Made by a program: the position numbers and the translations under genes
Assembly: GCA_002731315.1 (NCBI GenBank)
Contig: PCBG01000014.1
Coordinates: 16,246 to 80,245 of the forward strand
DNA: 64,000 bases
Source: Rhodospirillaceae bacterium
Lineage (GTDB): Bacteria > Pseudomonadota > Alphaproteobacteria > Puniceispirillales > Puniceispirillaceae
Direction of reading: 5' to 3'
The notes under the pieces: model-generated
What the model was told of the DNA's origin: nothing
The model's input: only the letters and a program-made list of their open reading frames with translations
Databases searched by the model: none
Shown: positions 1 to 7,803 of the stretch, in pieces
How the letters are laid out: each line of letters begins with the position of its first letter
Numbering within the stretch: the first letter of the stretch is position 1

Positions 1-614
1 CAGCTGGAGGTTCCGCCTCGTCAGGTGGCGGGAACAGCCATGGTGGCAGCCAGCAGGGAACAGCTGATGGCGGAGACATGCCTTCCACGCGTGATACGGC
101 CGGTAAGATGATGGTGCATCGGTTGAATACAGATCAGCGGGGCTGGGGCGGCATGCTTGTCCGGCAACTGGAAACCGGCATGCAAAACGGAACACAGGCA
201 CTACGCATCATTCTGGAGCCCGGCAACCTCGGGAAATTGAACGTCGATTTGTATTTCCGTGATGGTGGAGCGGCCATTCGCATGGCCGCCGAAACCAATG
301 AGGCCGCGCGTCTTTTAAGCGGATCGCGCCATCACCTTAGCCAGATGTTAGAAGGTGCCGGGATGCGGCTAGCCAGCTTGCAGACAGTCACCAGTAGTAC
401 AGCAGATGGGGGCGCAGACAGTCAGAATGCCAATAACAACAATTCGCAGCACGATAGCAGTGGCAAAAATAGTAGCGATAATCAAGCTTTTGCTAATAAG
501 ATGCGTGATGCAAGTCAGGACACAGATGCAAAGGATGTGGCATTGGATGACGCCTCGATGGGAACAGCTCGGCCACAAGGACAGGAAACGGCTGTTATCA
601 GCATTTTGGCCTGA
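1..614 (+). CDS. fliK: Flagellar hook-length control protein, C-terminal part
   Basis: Only the 3' end of the gene is in the window. The frame is open from the first complete codon at base 3, so the true start lies upstream; an internal ATG at 78 is not the start. About residues 55-115 of the visible part carry the FliK C-terminal (Flg_hook) pattern, with an L-P-x-x-LG core around LEPGNLGKLNVDL. A low-complexity Asn/Ser/Asp-rich tail follows. FliK is exported through the flagellar type III apparatus, measures hook length and triggers the substrate switch in FlhB, which is encoded at 5385-6542. fliL begins 110 bases downstream behind its own promoter. Confidence 0.85.
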   Translation, partial: AGGSASSGGGNSHGGSQQGTADGGDMPSTRDTAGKMMVHRLNTDQRGWGGMLVRQLETGMQNGTQALRIILEPGNLGKLNVDLYFRDGGAAIRMAAETNEAARLLSGSRHHLSQMLEGAGMRLASLQTVTSSTADGGADSQNANNNNSQHDSSGKNSSDNQAFANKMRDASQDTDAKDVALDDASMGTARPQGQETAVISILA

Positions 615-623
615 TGGGTATTT

Positions 624-639
624 TGGCACAAACAATGCA
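624..639 (+). promoter_or_regulatory. Sigma-54 (-24/-12) promoter of fliL
   Basis: TGGCACAAACAATGCA has the invariant GG (625-626) and GC (637-638) exactly ten bases apart. The -24 element TGGCAC is perfect; the -12 element is ATGCA instead of TTGCA. Transcription would start near 650, about 75 bases before the fliL ATG. The site lies just after the fliK stop codon. rpoN itself is at 13773-15287. Confidence 0.7.
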
Positions 640-724
640 TTGCATTTACGAATCGGTGAATTCTGGATTGAACCAGATGCGCCGATCCGCAACTCTTTAT
701 CGGTCTTGAAAGAGGATTTAGGAC

Positions 725-1303
725 ATGGCTGAGAATGAAGCAGAACAGAAGGCCGGTAGTGGCCTTGTCAAAAAGCTGCTGATTTTCGGTGGCGGCGGCC
801 TTGGCATGATTGCAGTTGGCCTTGGTGCCGGCTGGCTGATCTTTGGCAGCGCGCAACCCGATCCATCAGAAGAGATTGAGGAAATCATCGAGCGCAAGCT
901 AGCTGAGCGTGAAACTGCTGAGGCAGAGGCCGATAACTCGACCGAGCCGCAAAAGCAGTCAAAGGAAACGCCAGAAGATGACGTCTTTGAGACTATCTAT
1001 CATGAATTTGCCGGCACCTTTACGACCAACTTGGACGGGTCACGTAAGATGCTGCAGCTGGGCATTGGCGTATCAACACAGTATGACGATACGGTCATGA
1101 TAAATGTTGAATCACACCAGCTTGCATTGCGTTCGGTCATTCTTGGTGTCATCAGTAACTACTCCGAAGAAGACGTCAAAGGTAGTTCTGGGCGTGAAAT
1201 GCTGGCGGTGTCAATTCGGGATGCCATTAATGGCAAGCTTGAGGTGCTGGAGGGTTTCGGCGGTATTGAGGAAGTGCATTTCACGTCATTTGTCCTGCAA
1301 TAG
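725..1303 (+). CDS. fliL: Flagellar basal-body-associated protein FliL
   Basis: FliL is an inner-membrane protein at the base of the flagellum that surrounds or stabilises the stator units. The 192-residue product has a short charged N-terminus, one Gly-rich membrane segment at about residues 15-41, an acidic/Glu-rich linker, and a periplasmic stomatin-like C-terminal domain ending in the family's usual F-hydrophobic-Q sequence (FTSFVLQ). Length fits the family. It is first in a fliL-fliM-fliN unit. The sigma-54 promoter at 624-639 probably drives it. Confidence 0.93.
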   Translation: MAENEAEQKAGSGLVKKLLIFGGGGLGMIAVGLGAGWLIFGSAQPDPSEEIEEIIERKLAERETAEAEADNSTEPQKQSKETPEDDVFETIYHEFAGTFTTNLDGSRKMLQLGIGVSTQYDDTVMINVESHQLALRSVILGVISNYSEEDVKGSSGREMLAVSIRDAINGKLEVLEGFGGIEEVHFTSFVLQ

Positions 1304-1385
1304 GTCTGGTATGACCGGGCCGTGCTCCAGATCATCTCCCGGGGTCACGGGTAAATTATTTAAGGTTGAACACAGAGGTTGAACA

Positions 1386-2351
1386 TTGGCGTCGACACGC
1401 AAACTCAGCAGCGATGAAGTCAATGCCCTGATTGAAGGTCTGGGCTCGGAGACTGCTTCGTCGTCTTCCATCATGGATAGTGATGATGTGCGGCCGTTCC
1501 AGTTCGGCTCTGATGACCTTTCGCTTCTTGGCGATTATCACGCACTGCGTATCATTAATGAACGGTTTGCGCGGCTGGCACGCTCGGTTTTTTTGCCGAT
1601 GCTGCGGATCCAGCCACGGATTTCTTCGTTCCCGCCAGAAGTGAAAACCTTTGATGAATACACCGCTGGTATCGAGAACTTCATGAGTCTCAATATCAGC
1701 CGCATTGAAGAGTTGCGCGGCAACCTGCTGACGGTACTGACGCCGAGTTTTATTTCGGTTCTCACCAACAGCTATTATGGGGGCAAGATTGCGGCACTTG
1801 AATCAAAAAAGATGGAATTCACCGCCACAGAAGAGCGGATAATCGAGCTGATAAATGAAGGCTTGCGGGACACATTGCAGGTGGCCTGGCGCGATCTGAT
1901 GCCGATAACGGTGACCCACCAGAACCGCGAAATCAATCCGCAATTCGCTTCATTCGTTGATGGAGCGGAACTAGTCATTATTTGTTCGTTCGTGGTTCAG
2001 CTTCCCGATACGGATGCGGCCAGTTTTGACATTATCTACCCATTGCAGACATTGAAGCCGATTGCGGCGCAACTGCGCTCGCGCCTGCAGGCAGATGTGT
2101 CCGAGGATGATCACACCTGGCGCGAAAAGATGGAGCGTGCCGTTCTCAACATACCACTGGAAGTGACAGCACGTCTCAGCCAGCCGGTAGTGTCCATGTA
2201 TAAGCTGATCAATATGCAGATCGGTGACACCTTCCCGATGACGATCGGCGAAGGAGTGGAAATTCGTATCAAGGATGAAGATGCTTTCTTTGGTGAACTG
2301 GGTGAGGTTGGCGGCAACGCGGCTGTGAATTTGTCGTCGCGAATCAAGTGA
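1386..2351 (+). CDS. fliM: Flagellar motor switch protein FliM
   Basis: FliM is the middle C-ring protein; it binds phosphorylated CheY and reverses rotation. The start is a TTG at 1386 preceded by AGAGG seven bases upstream, and no better ATG exists. The N-terminus reads LSSDEVNALIEGL, the conserved CheY-P docking segment, followed by a CheC-like middle domain and a C-terminal SpoA (surface presentation of antigens) domain from about residue 240. At 321 residues it is close to the usual length. It sits 82 bases after fliL and 56 bases before fliN, probably in one transcript. Confidence 0.95.
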   Translation: MASTRKLSSDEVNALIEGLGSETASSSSIMDSDDVRPFQFGSDDLSLLGDYHALRIINERFARLARSVFLPMLRIQPRISSFPPEVKTFDEYTAGIENFMSLNISRIEELRGNLLTVLTPSFISVLTNSYYGGKIAALESKKMEFTATEERIIELINEGLRDTLQVAWRDLMPITVTHQNREINPQFASFVDGAELVIICSFVVQLPDTDAASFDIIYPLQTLKPIAAQLRSRLQADVSEDDHTWREKMERAVLNIPLEVTARLSQPVVSMYKLINMQIGDTFPMTIGEGVEIRIKDEDAFFGELGEVGGNAAVNLSSRIK

Positions 2352-2407
2352 CGATACGGGGCCGCCGCCAGCCGGCTAGCGGGTCAGGAATTGGAAAGGA
2401 TTGAACC

Positions 2408-2728
2408 ATGGCTGAAGAAACCGAAGTTGCTGAAGATGCAATGGATGCGACCACCGCCGAGCGGGTCAGTGCCGAAAACATGCGGCTTCTCGAGAATATT
2501 GATGTCGCCTTGACTGTTGAGGTTGGCAAGGCCGAGATCAAGATTCGTGACCTGCTGCGGCTGAATGAAGGGTCAGTCATTGAGCTCAATCGGCTTGCCG
2601 GCGATCCGCTGGATATTCTTGCCAACGGGACAATGATCGCCAAGGGAGAGGTTGTCATGGTGGGTGAACGGTTCGGCGTGCGCTTTACCGAGATTGTTGA
2701 CCCGGCCGCGCGTATGGAATCGCTCTAG
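2408..2728 (+). CDS. fliN: Flagellar motor switch protein FliN
   Basis: A 106-residue C-ring component. The acidic, variable N-terminus (about 25 residues) is followed by one SpoA domain that reads DVALTVEVGKAEIKIRDLL and contains the family's G-S-V-I-E-L-nR-lAGdPldi core. AAGGA precedes the ATG at a good distance. Together with the FliM SpoA domain it forms the lower C-ring and the docking site for the FliH-FliI export ATPase complex. It is the last gene of the fliLMN unit; a 234-base gap with a separate promoter follows. Confidence 0.95.
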   Translation: MAEETEVAEDAMDATTAERVSAENMRLLENIDVALTVEVGKAEIKIRDLLRLNEGSVIELNRLAGDPLDILANGTMIAKGEVVMVGERFGVRFTEIVDPAARMESL

Positions 2729-2911
2729 CATTACGCAACACTCATCTGTCGGTATTTTGACAGTGCTGCGCCATTGAATGTCGCATTGCTGTCCACGGAC
2801 TGCCGGATTGGTGACACTGCCAGGATTCTACTGACAGAAGCCCCAATTTTTCATTTAAAATTATCAATAATTCAGTAGGTTATGGATCTTTCTATAGCTG
2901 GCTTTTGATGT

Positions 2912-2927
2912 TGGCACGCGGTTTGCC
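2912..2927 (+). promoter_or_regulatory. Sigma-54 (-24/-12) promoter of the fliO-flhB operon
   Basis: TGGCACGCGGTTTGCC is a near-perfect sigma-54 promoter: -24 TGGCACG and -12 TTGC, with GG (2913-2914) and GC (2925-2926) ten bases apart. The start point would fall near 2938, about 25 bases before the fliO ATG. The 234-base gap 2729-2962 holds nothing else I can name; its last half is AT-rich. Confidence 0.8.
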
Positions 2928-2962
2928 TTTATTGGTGCGGGATAAACCAATGGAGTGTCGGC

Positions 2963-3424
2963 ATGCCGGTCCAGCCAAGCATTTCGCCAGATCAGATCGT
3001 CACGATTGTGGCGTTCCTGTTGTTGCTGTTCACGTTAATGTGGCTGATAAAGCGCAACCGCGGTGGCATTGCCAGCCGCCTGCGCTCGGACCGCCGGATG
3101 ACCCATATTGAGGATCTGGCTCTGGCACCGCATCAGCGCGTGCATCTGATCGAAGTTGATGGCCGCACATTCATGGTCCATGCCGGCAAGGGGCATGCGG
3201 CCAGCTTCATCGCTGTTGATGGAGAGCTGCCAACCGATATGGTAGTTGCCAAGGCAAGGGCAGTTGCAGAAACAAAAGCCAAATCAAAAAATAACGCGGT
3301 GGCCAAGGGCATCGTTGATGACGCCCGAAAAGCCGCCCCGAAGCCGGCACGTCCGGTCAAGGCATTTGCTGCAGCTATCGCCGCGGCAAGGCGTAACAAT
3401 CCGTCAGTGGGGTTTGGCAAATGA
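2963..3424 (+). CDS. fliO: Flagellar export apparatus assembly protein FliO
   Basis: FliO is a small membrane protein that helps assemble the FliP pore ring. The 153-residue product has one membrane segment at residues 12-30, then Lys-Arg-rich residues and a cytoplasmic FliO-type beta domain with the family pattern dLaLaphqRVHLIEVDGR and the later gH-x-s-F-I-A-V. The C-terminal third is Ala/Lys-rich and poorly conserved. The stop codon overlaps the fliP start (ATGA at 3421). Confidence 0.85.
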   Translation: MPVQPSISPDQIVTIVAFLLLLFTLMWLIKRNRGGIASRLRSDRRMTHIEDLALAPHQRVHLIEVDGRTFMVHAGKGHAASFIAVDGELPTDMVVAKARAVAETKAKSKNNAVAKGIVDDARKAAPKPARPVKAFAAAIAAARRNNPSVGFGK

Positions 3425-4233
3425 TCCGCGGCTCAAGGCTATTTCCCTTTATGGGGGTGTTTCCCATTATGGAACCAAAACTCCGAAACTTTTTGGCCAG
3501 CCTTTTTATCTTCCTGGCAGGTATCATAATGACGTCGCAAGCGATGGCGCAGGTTGCGGGCATTCCCGCTTTTAGCATCAATGAGGGCGAAGGCGGCTCA
3601 ACCTATTCTTTGTCTCTGCAGATCCTTGCACTCATGACGGCGCTGACTATGCTGCCGTCGCTTGTGCTCGGAATGACATCTTTTACCCGCATCATCATCG
3701 TATTGTCGATCCTACGCCAGGCAATGGGAACACAGCAGACCCCGCCCAATCAGGTGCTGGTGGCCATTGCGCTGTTCCTGACACTCTTCATCATGGCGCC
3801 GACTTTTACCATGCTGAATACTGAAGTGATTTCGCCCTATCTTGATGGGCAGAAACCAGCCGAGATCGCTATCGTCGAGGGTGTGGATATCATGAAGCGG
3901 TTTCTGGTGCAGAATACCCGCGTCAATGATCTCGTGATGTTTGCCGAGATGGTGGGTGACAAGCCCTATGCAACGCCAGAAGACGTGCCGTTGAATGTGC
4001 TCTTGCCTGCCTTCATTACCTCTGAACTGAAAACGGCCTTCCAGATCGGCTTTCTGCTGTTTCTGCCTTTTCTTGTGATCGACATGGTCATTGCATCGGT
4101 CCTGATGTCGCTGGGCATGATGATGCTTAGCCCGATGCTGGTAGCGCTGCCCTTCAAGCTGCTGCTCTTTGTCCTCGTGGATGGATGGGCAATGACTGTC
4201 GGATCGCTTGTCGCAACTTATTCGTCTGGCTAG
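3421..4233 (+). CDS. fliP: Flagellar type III export gate protein FliP
   Basis: FliP forms the pentameric core of the export gate in the inner membrane. The 270-residue product begins with a cleavable signal sequence, as usual for FliP, followed by four hydrophobic segments and signature stretches such as LPSLVLGMTSFTRIIIVLS and RQAMGTQQTPPNQVL. The chosen ATG overlaps the fliO stop; later ATGs at 3451 and 3469 are possible and would shorten the leader. It is translationally coupled to fliO and followed by fliQ after 62 bases. Confidence 0.95.
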   Translation: MIRGSRLFPFMGVFPIMEPKLRNFLASLFIFLAGIIMTSQAMAQVAGIPAFSINEGEGGSTYSLSLQILALMTALTMLPSLVLGMTSFTRIIIVLSILRQAMGTQQTPPNQVLVAIALFLTLFIMAPTFTMLNTEVISPYLDGQKPAEIAIVEGVDIMKRFLVQNTRVNDLVMFAEMVGDKPYATPEDVPLNVLLPAFITSELKTAFQIGFLLFLPFLVIDMVIASVLMSLGMMMLSPMLVALPFKLLLFVLVDGWAMTVGSLVATYSSG

Positions 4234-4295
4234 CGCGAGCCAAAAAAACACCCGAATTTAGAGAGCTTCATTCAGGCAACGCTAAGGACAGGAAG

Positions 4296-4562
4296 ATGGA
4301 TTTTGATACAAATGTGGAATTCCTGAGGACTGCCTTGTGGCAAATCCTTCTTGCGGCAGGACCGTTGTTGGCGGTTGCGCTAACAATTGGTTTGCTGATC
4401 GGCATTATTCAGGCGGCGACCTCTATCAATGAAATGACGCTGAGCTTTGTGCCTAAACTTGTTATAGTGATTTTCAGCTTTGGACTGTTTTCAACTTACA
4501 TGCTGACGCTGTTGTCAGAATATTTCGTGTTCATCTTTGACCAGATCACACAGATAAGCTGA
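4296..4562 (+). CDS. fliQ: Flagellar export gate protein FliQ
   Basis: An 88-residue protein with two membrane helices and the FliQ signature around the first helix (LTIGLLIGIIQAATSINEMT). It packs around FliP-FliR in the export gate. The frame is open upstream, but the ATG at 4296 has AAGGA in front and gives the family's standard length, so longer versions are not credible. It lies 8 bases before fliR. Confidence 0.95.
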   Translation: MDFDTNVEFLRTALWQILLAAGPLLAVALTIGLLIGIIQAATSINEMTLSFVPKLVIVIFSFGLFSTYMLTLLSEYFVFIFDQITQIS

Positions 4563-4570
4563 GTGGGTTC

Positions 4571-5392
4571 ATGTTGGGGCTGGCCACGACAGAGCTGATG
4601 AAGATGCCGGGGACTGACTTGCAGTACCTGGTCCAACTGCTTCTGCAATATATGGTCGCTAGCCTGCGAATTGGCGCTTTTCTGCTCTCAGCTCCGATTT
4701 TTGGTGCCCGTTGGCTGCCATTACAGGTGCGGATCATCATGGGATTTGCCATCGGAGCAGCCATTGCCTCGCAGATGCCAGCAATCGATGTTGATCTGCT
4801 GACATCTTCGGTTGGCGTTATAATCATACTTACTGAAGTGGCCATCGGGCTTGCGGCGGGCCTGACATTGACCATCTGGTTTGCCGCGATGCTGCTGGCT
4901 GGTGAAAAGATCGCCTCTACGTCGGGTCTCGGCTACGCCGCTCAGGTAGATCCGTCCACGGGTGGCCAGACGCCTGTTGTCAGCCAGCTCCTTTATCTTT
5001 TTCTGTTGGCAGTTTTCCTGTCACTCGATGGGCATCTGCTGGCTATCGGCACGATAATGGAATCTTATCGTATCTTGCCGATTGGGGCTCCCATTGCCCC
5101 CAGTATGCTGATCGAAGCTGGCATTGCAGCTGCGGGATCAATGTTTCTGGCTGCTACTATCATCATGTTGCCAATCGCCATGGTCCTGCTTTTGATCAAT
5201 ATGACAATCGGCATCATCACACGGTCGGCCCCACAGCTGAACCTGTTCTCATTCGGCTTTCCTATTACGCTTCTGTCAGTGTTCATCGTGCTTTTTTTCT
5301 CGGCGGCGGCGATCGGGGCAAGTGCTGAAAGCCTGATAGAAAATGCCCTTATCGCAATTCAAACGCTGATCGGAGGGCTCGCCTATGGCTGA
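4571..5392 (+). CDS. fliR: Flagellar export gate protein FliR
   Basis: The 273-residue multi-pass membrane protein shows the FliR features: an RIGAFLLSAPIFGARWLP segment early on, about six hydrophobic helices, and the central GEKIASTSGLGYAAQVDP stretch that is strongly conserved in the family. It completes the FliP5Q4R1 export gate. The last eight bases overlap the flhB start. An ATG at 4598 would shorten it by nine residues. Confidence 0.95.
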   Translation: MLGLATTELMKMPGTDLQYLVQLLLQYMVASLRIGAFLLSAPIFGARWLPLQVRIIMGFAIGAAIASQMPAIDVDLLTSSVGVIIILTEVAIGLAAGLTLTIWFAAMLLAGEKIASTSGLGYAAQVDPSTGGQTPVVSQLLYLFLLAVFLSLDGHLLAIGTIMESYRILPIGAPIAPSMLIEAGIAAAGSMFLAATIIMLPIAMVLLLINMTIGIITRSAPQLNLFSFGFPITLLSVFIVLFFSAAAIGASAESLIENALIAIQTLIGGLAYG

Positions 5393-6542
5393 GGAAAATC
5401 AGGACGGTCAGGAAAAAACCGAAGAACCCACCCAACGGCGAATCGACAAAGCCGCTGAGGAAGGGAGGGTTTTGACCTCTAAGGAAGTGATGGTTTTTAC
5501 CTCGCTGGCCATGGGGTTCGTCCTGTTTCTAGCATTGGGCCGGTTTATGCCGTTGGGCCTCTCGATCTGGGGTAGCCTATTTGTTTTCGATTCCGCGCTG
5601 AATTTGGATACGCTGGGCCTCGTCAAAGTGCGTTATGCCTTTTGGCTTGTCATTCTTGTCACCTTTGTTGTTGGCGTCCCCCTGATAATCGTAACGCTGC
5701 TAACGCAAATAGGTGTTGGTGGCCTGAACTTTTCAACGCAGGCGCTGCATTTTAAGGGCAACCGCATCGACCCGCTGGCTGGTCTGAAGCGTATTTTCTC
5801 CATCAAGGGGCTGGTGGAGCTGGCCAAGTCGGTCCTGAAGGTGGCGCTGCTCTTTGGTATTGGCGGTGTCATCATTTATATGCAGCTACCGGAGCTTATC
5901 CAGCTCTCTGCAAGCTCGCTAGGCCAGTCAATTGAACGAGCTAGCGCAGCGGTTCCCTATGTTTTAGGCGGGTTGCTTGTCGGGCTTTTCATTATCGCAG
6001 TGATCGATTTTGCATGGCAGCAGCATACCCATACACAATCACTTCGGATGACAATCAAGGAAGTGAAGGACGAATCACGCCAGACTGAAGGCTCGCCGGA
6101 AGTGCGCGCCAAAATCCGGCGAATGCAGTATCAGCAATCTCAGGAATCCGCTAAGCAGCGCGATGCGTTGGGGAATGTCACCGATGCAACGGTGGTCATT
6201 ACTAATCCGACACATTTTGCCGTTGCCCTGAAATATGCATCCGGCCAGATGGGGGCGCCCACGGTGCTTGCAATGGGGCGGGGTGTCATGGCACAGCAGA
6301 TCATCGAGAAAGCCGAGGCACACGATGTTCGCACATTGCGGATCCCAATGCTGGCACGTGCGTTGTTTTTCACCAGCGAAATCGGGGGTGAAATCACCGA
6401 AGGTCTTTATAATGCCGTGGCAGTAATCCTAGCTTATGTGTTCCGTATCAATAACGACGAGACGCTTGAAATGCCGGATCTGACACTACCGCCTGAATTA
6501 CGTTTTGATGAATACGGTAATCTCGAGACGGAGCCAAACTGA
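5385..6542 (+). CDS. flhB: Flagellar export switch protein FlhB
   Basis: FlhB controls the change from rod/hook to filament substrates. The 385-residue product starts with the usual soluble KTEEPTQRRIDKA segment, has four membrane helices between about residues 33 and 210, a charged linker (QTEGSPEVRAKIRRMQ), and the autocleavage site NPTH at residues 274-277. A typical cytoplasmic C-terminal domain follows. It overlaps fliR by eight bases, and its TGA shares a base with the next start codon, so the downstream small gene is probably co-translated. Confidence 0.96.
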   Translation: MAEENQDGQEKTEEPTQRRIDKAAEEGRVLTSKEVMVFTSLAMGFVLFLALGRFMPLGLSIWGSLFVFDSALNLDTLGLVKVRYAFWLVILVTFVVGVPLIIVTLLTQIGVGGLNFSTQALHFKGNRIDPLAGLKRIFSIKGLVELAKSVLKVALLFGIGGVIIYMQLPELIQLSASSLGQSIERASAAVPYVLGGLLVGLFIIAVIDFAWQQHTHTQSLRMTIKEVKDESRQTEGSPEVRAKIRRMQYQQSQESAKQRDALGNVTDATVVITNPTHFAVALKYASGQMGAPTVLAMGRGVMAQQIIEKAEAHDVRTLRIPMLARALFFTSEIGGEITEGLYNAVAVILAYVFRINNDETLEMPDLTLPPELRFDEYGNLETEPN

Positions 6543-6760
6543 TGGCCAGAAAACAAAAGCAGCGCAGCCTTGGCGAGATGATCAGCACTGTTTGTTTCTA
6601 TGGTGTTGGCGCCTATTTCCTTTTGGATGGCAGCCAGGCACGGGTTGAAGGCGCCAGTGTTCAGCATTATGCCGGGTTGTGGGCTGCGGGCGTGCTGTGC
6701 CTGTTGGGCGGCGCAAGATTTGTGATAAGCCACTGGGTGGCCAGCTGGCGCGGGAGGTAA
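6542..6760 (+). CDS. Small membrane protein of unknown function, coupled to flhB
   Basis: I do not recognise this 72-residue product. It has a basic start (MARKQKQR), two hydrophobic segments at about residues 15-30 and 42-62, and a basic end. The TGATG junction with flhB means the two genes share a base, and the next gene begins two bases after its stop. Position alone suggests a link with the flagellum; nothing in the sequence gives a reaction. Confidence 0.6.
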   Translation: MARKQKQRSLGEMISTVCFYGVGAYFLLDGSQARVEGASVQHYAGLWAAGVLCLLGGARFVISHWVASWRGR

Positions 6761-6762
6761 AG

Positions 6763-7020
6763 GTGAAAATTCGCCCGCAGCAACAAGCCGGGTCTGGCCC
6801 GGGCCGGGATACGATGGTGAATTGCTTTGATTGCAAATTTCACTTCATCACGCATGAGCCGCACCGACCCTATGGATGCCGGAGATTTGGGTTCAAAGGC
6901 CCTTTCCTGCCATCGCGCACAGTTTTTCAGGAAACTGGCATGAAATGTGCTTACTACACAGAAGGTAATCCCCATGAAAAGGGGCAGAAGCTACGCGGAT
7001 CTAACGGGAGACTGGCATGA
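6763..7020 (+). CDS. Small Cys-rich protein, possibly metal-binding
   Basis: The start is taken as GTG at 6763 because GGGAGG lies five bases upstream; an ATG at 6814 would give 68 residues instead of 85. After it comes MVNCFDCKFHFITHEPHRP, then YGCRRFGF and later GMKCAYY, so four cysteines are arranged like a small zinc or iron site (CxxC...C...C). Very similar short proteins occur in many bacteria and are sometimes mislabelled uracil-DNA glycosylase; I recall the family but not a proven function. Its end overlaps the next gene by four bases (ATGA). Confidence 0.65.
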   Translation: MKIRPQQQAGSGPGRDTMVNCFDCKFHFITHEPHRPYGCRRFGFKGPFLPSRTVFQETGMKCAYYTEGNPHEKGQKLRGSNGRLA

Positions 7021-7754
7021 CCACCGAGTATAATGCGGTGCAGGAAAGCATCAAGATTGCGCTTGATGCAGCAGATGCGGCAACCGACGTAACGTCTGAG
7101 TACAACAAAACCAAGCGGGAACACAGAAAGCTGGAGGCTTCAGTGAAGAACGTTCATCGTTACTCAATCATTATTTTTTCAAGTTCTATGGTGGCGGCCA
7201 TTGCTGCGTTGCTGTTTGCCAGTCTGATCTATTTCAAGACCATGTCCGAACTCGACACTATGACAACCACAAGCCGTGAGGCTTTGGTGCTATTTGCCGA
7301 GAATGTGGAAGGCGTAAATGACTCGCTGGTCAGCATGAAGTCTGCACTTGATACCCAAAAGACGCTAGTCGGGCAAAACGAGACGCTGATCAACGAGCTC
7401 GTCGGGCTCCGTGACATTATCTCTCGGTCTAACGAAACGATGATGTCTGGAATCCAGTCCACATCGACAAATATATCTGCGAGCAATGAACAGTTAGCAT
7501 CATCCATTACCAATGGCATTGCCGGCGAACTAGGATCTCAGACAAGTCGGATGATCAAAGAACTTGAGGCATTGTCGGCGGCAAATGCGCAAGCCATCTC
7601 AAATATGTCTAAGACCGTGTCGGACACTAAGAATTTTGACCGGCTAATGATTAACCAGAAAGATATTGTCAAACTGCTCGGTAAGCTTTCCAATCAGAAT
7701 ACGAATATTCAGCGCCTGTTCAAGGAGCGTGACAACCGGGTCAGCTACCCTTGA
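7017..7754 (+). CDS. Membrane-anchored coiled-coil protein, unknown function
   Basis: The 245-residue product has a basic cytoplasmic N-terminal region, one clear membrane helix at about residues 50-73, and about 170 residues after it that are rich in Ser, Asn, Glu, Leu and Met in a heptad-like pattern, so probably a long periplasmic coiled coil. The shape recalls a chemoreceptor sensor/signalling rod, but there is no HAMP domain and no receptor hairpin tip. It overlaps the previous gene (ATGA) and so belongs to the run that starts with fliO. A motility-related structural role is a guess from position. Confidence 0.65.
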   Translation: MTTEYNAVQESIKIALDAADAATDVTSEYNKTKREHRKLEASVKNVHRYSIIIFSSSMVAAIAALLFASLIYFKTMSELDTMTTTSREALVLFAENVEGVNDSLVSMKSALDTQKTLVGQNETLINELVGLRDIISRSNETMMSGIQSTSTNISASNEQLASSITNGIAGELGSQTSRMIKELEALSAANAQAISNMSKTVSDTKNFDRLMINQKDIVKLLGKLSNQNTNIQRLFKERDNRVSYP

Positions 7755-7803
7755 TTATTATATTCTGTGAGAAATCTGTCGGCGGGAATAGGGCTGCAGG
7801 ATA

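Noticed and set aside
3712..4251. A 179-codon minus-strand frame opposite fliP
   Set aside because: His/Gln/Arg-rich product typical of a shadow of a membrane-protein gene; fliP is certain.
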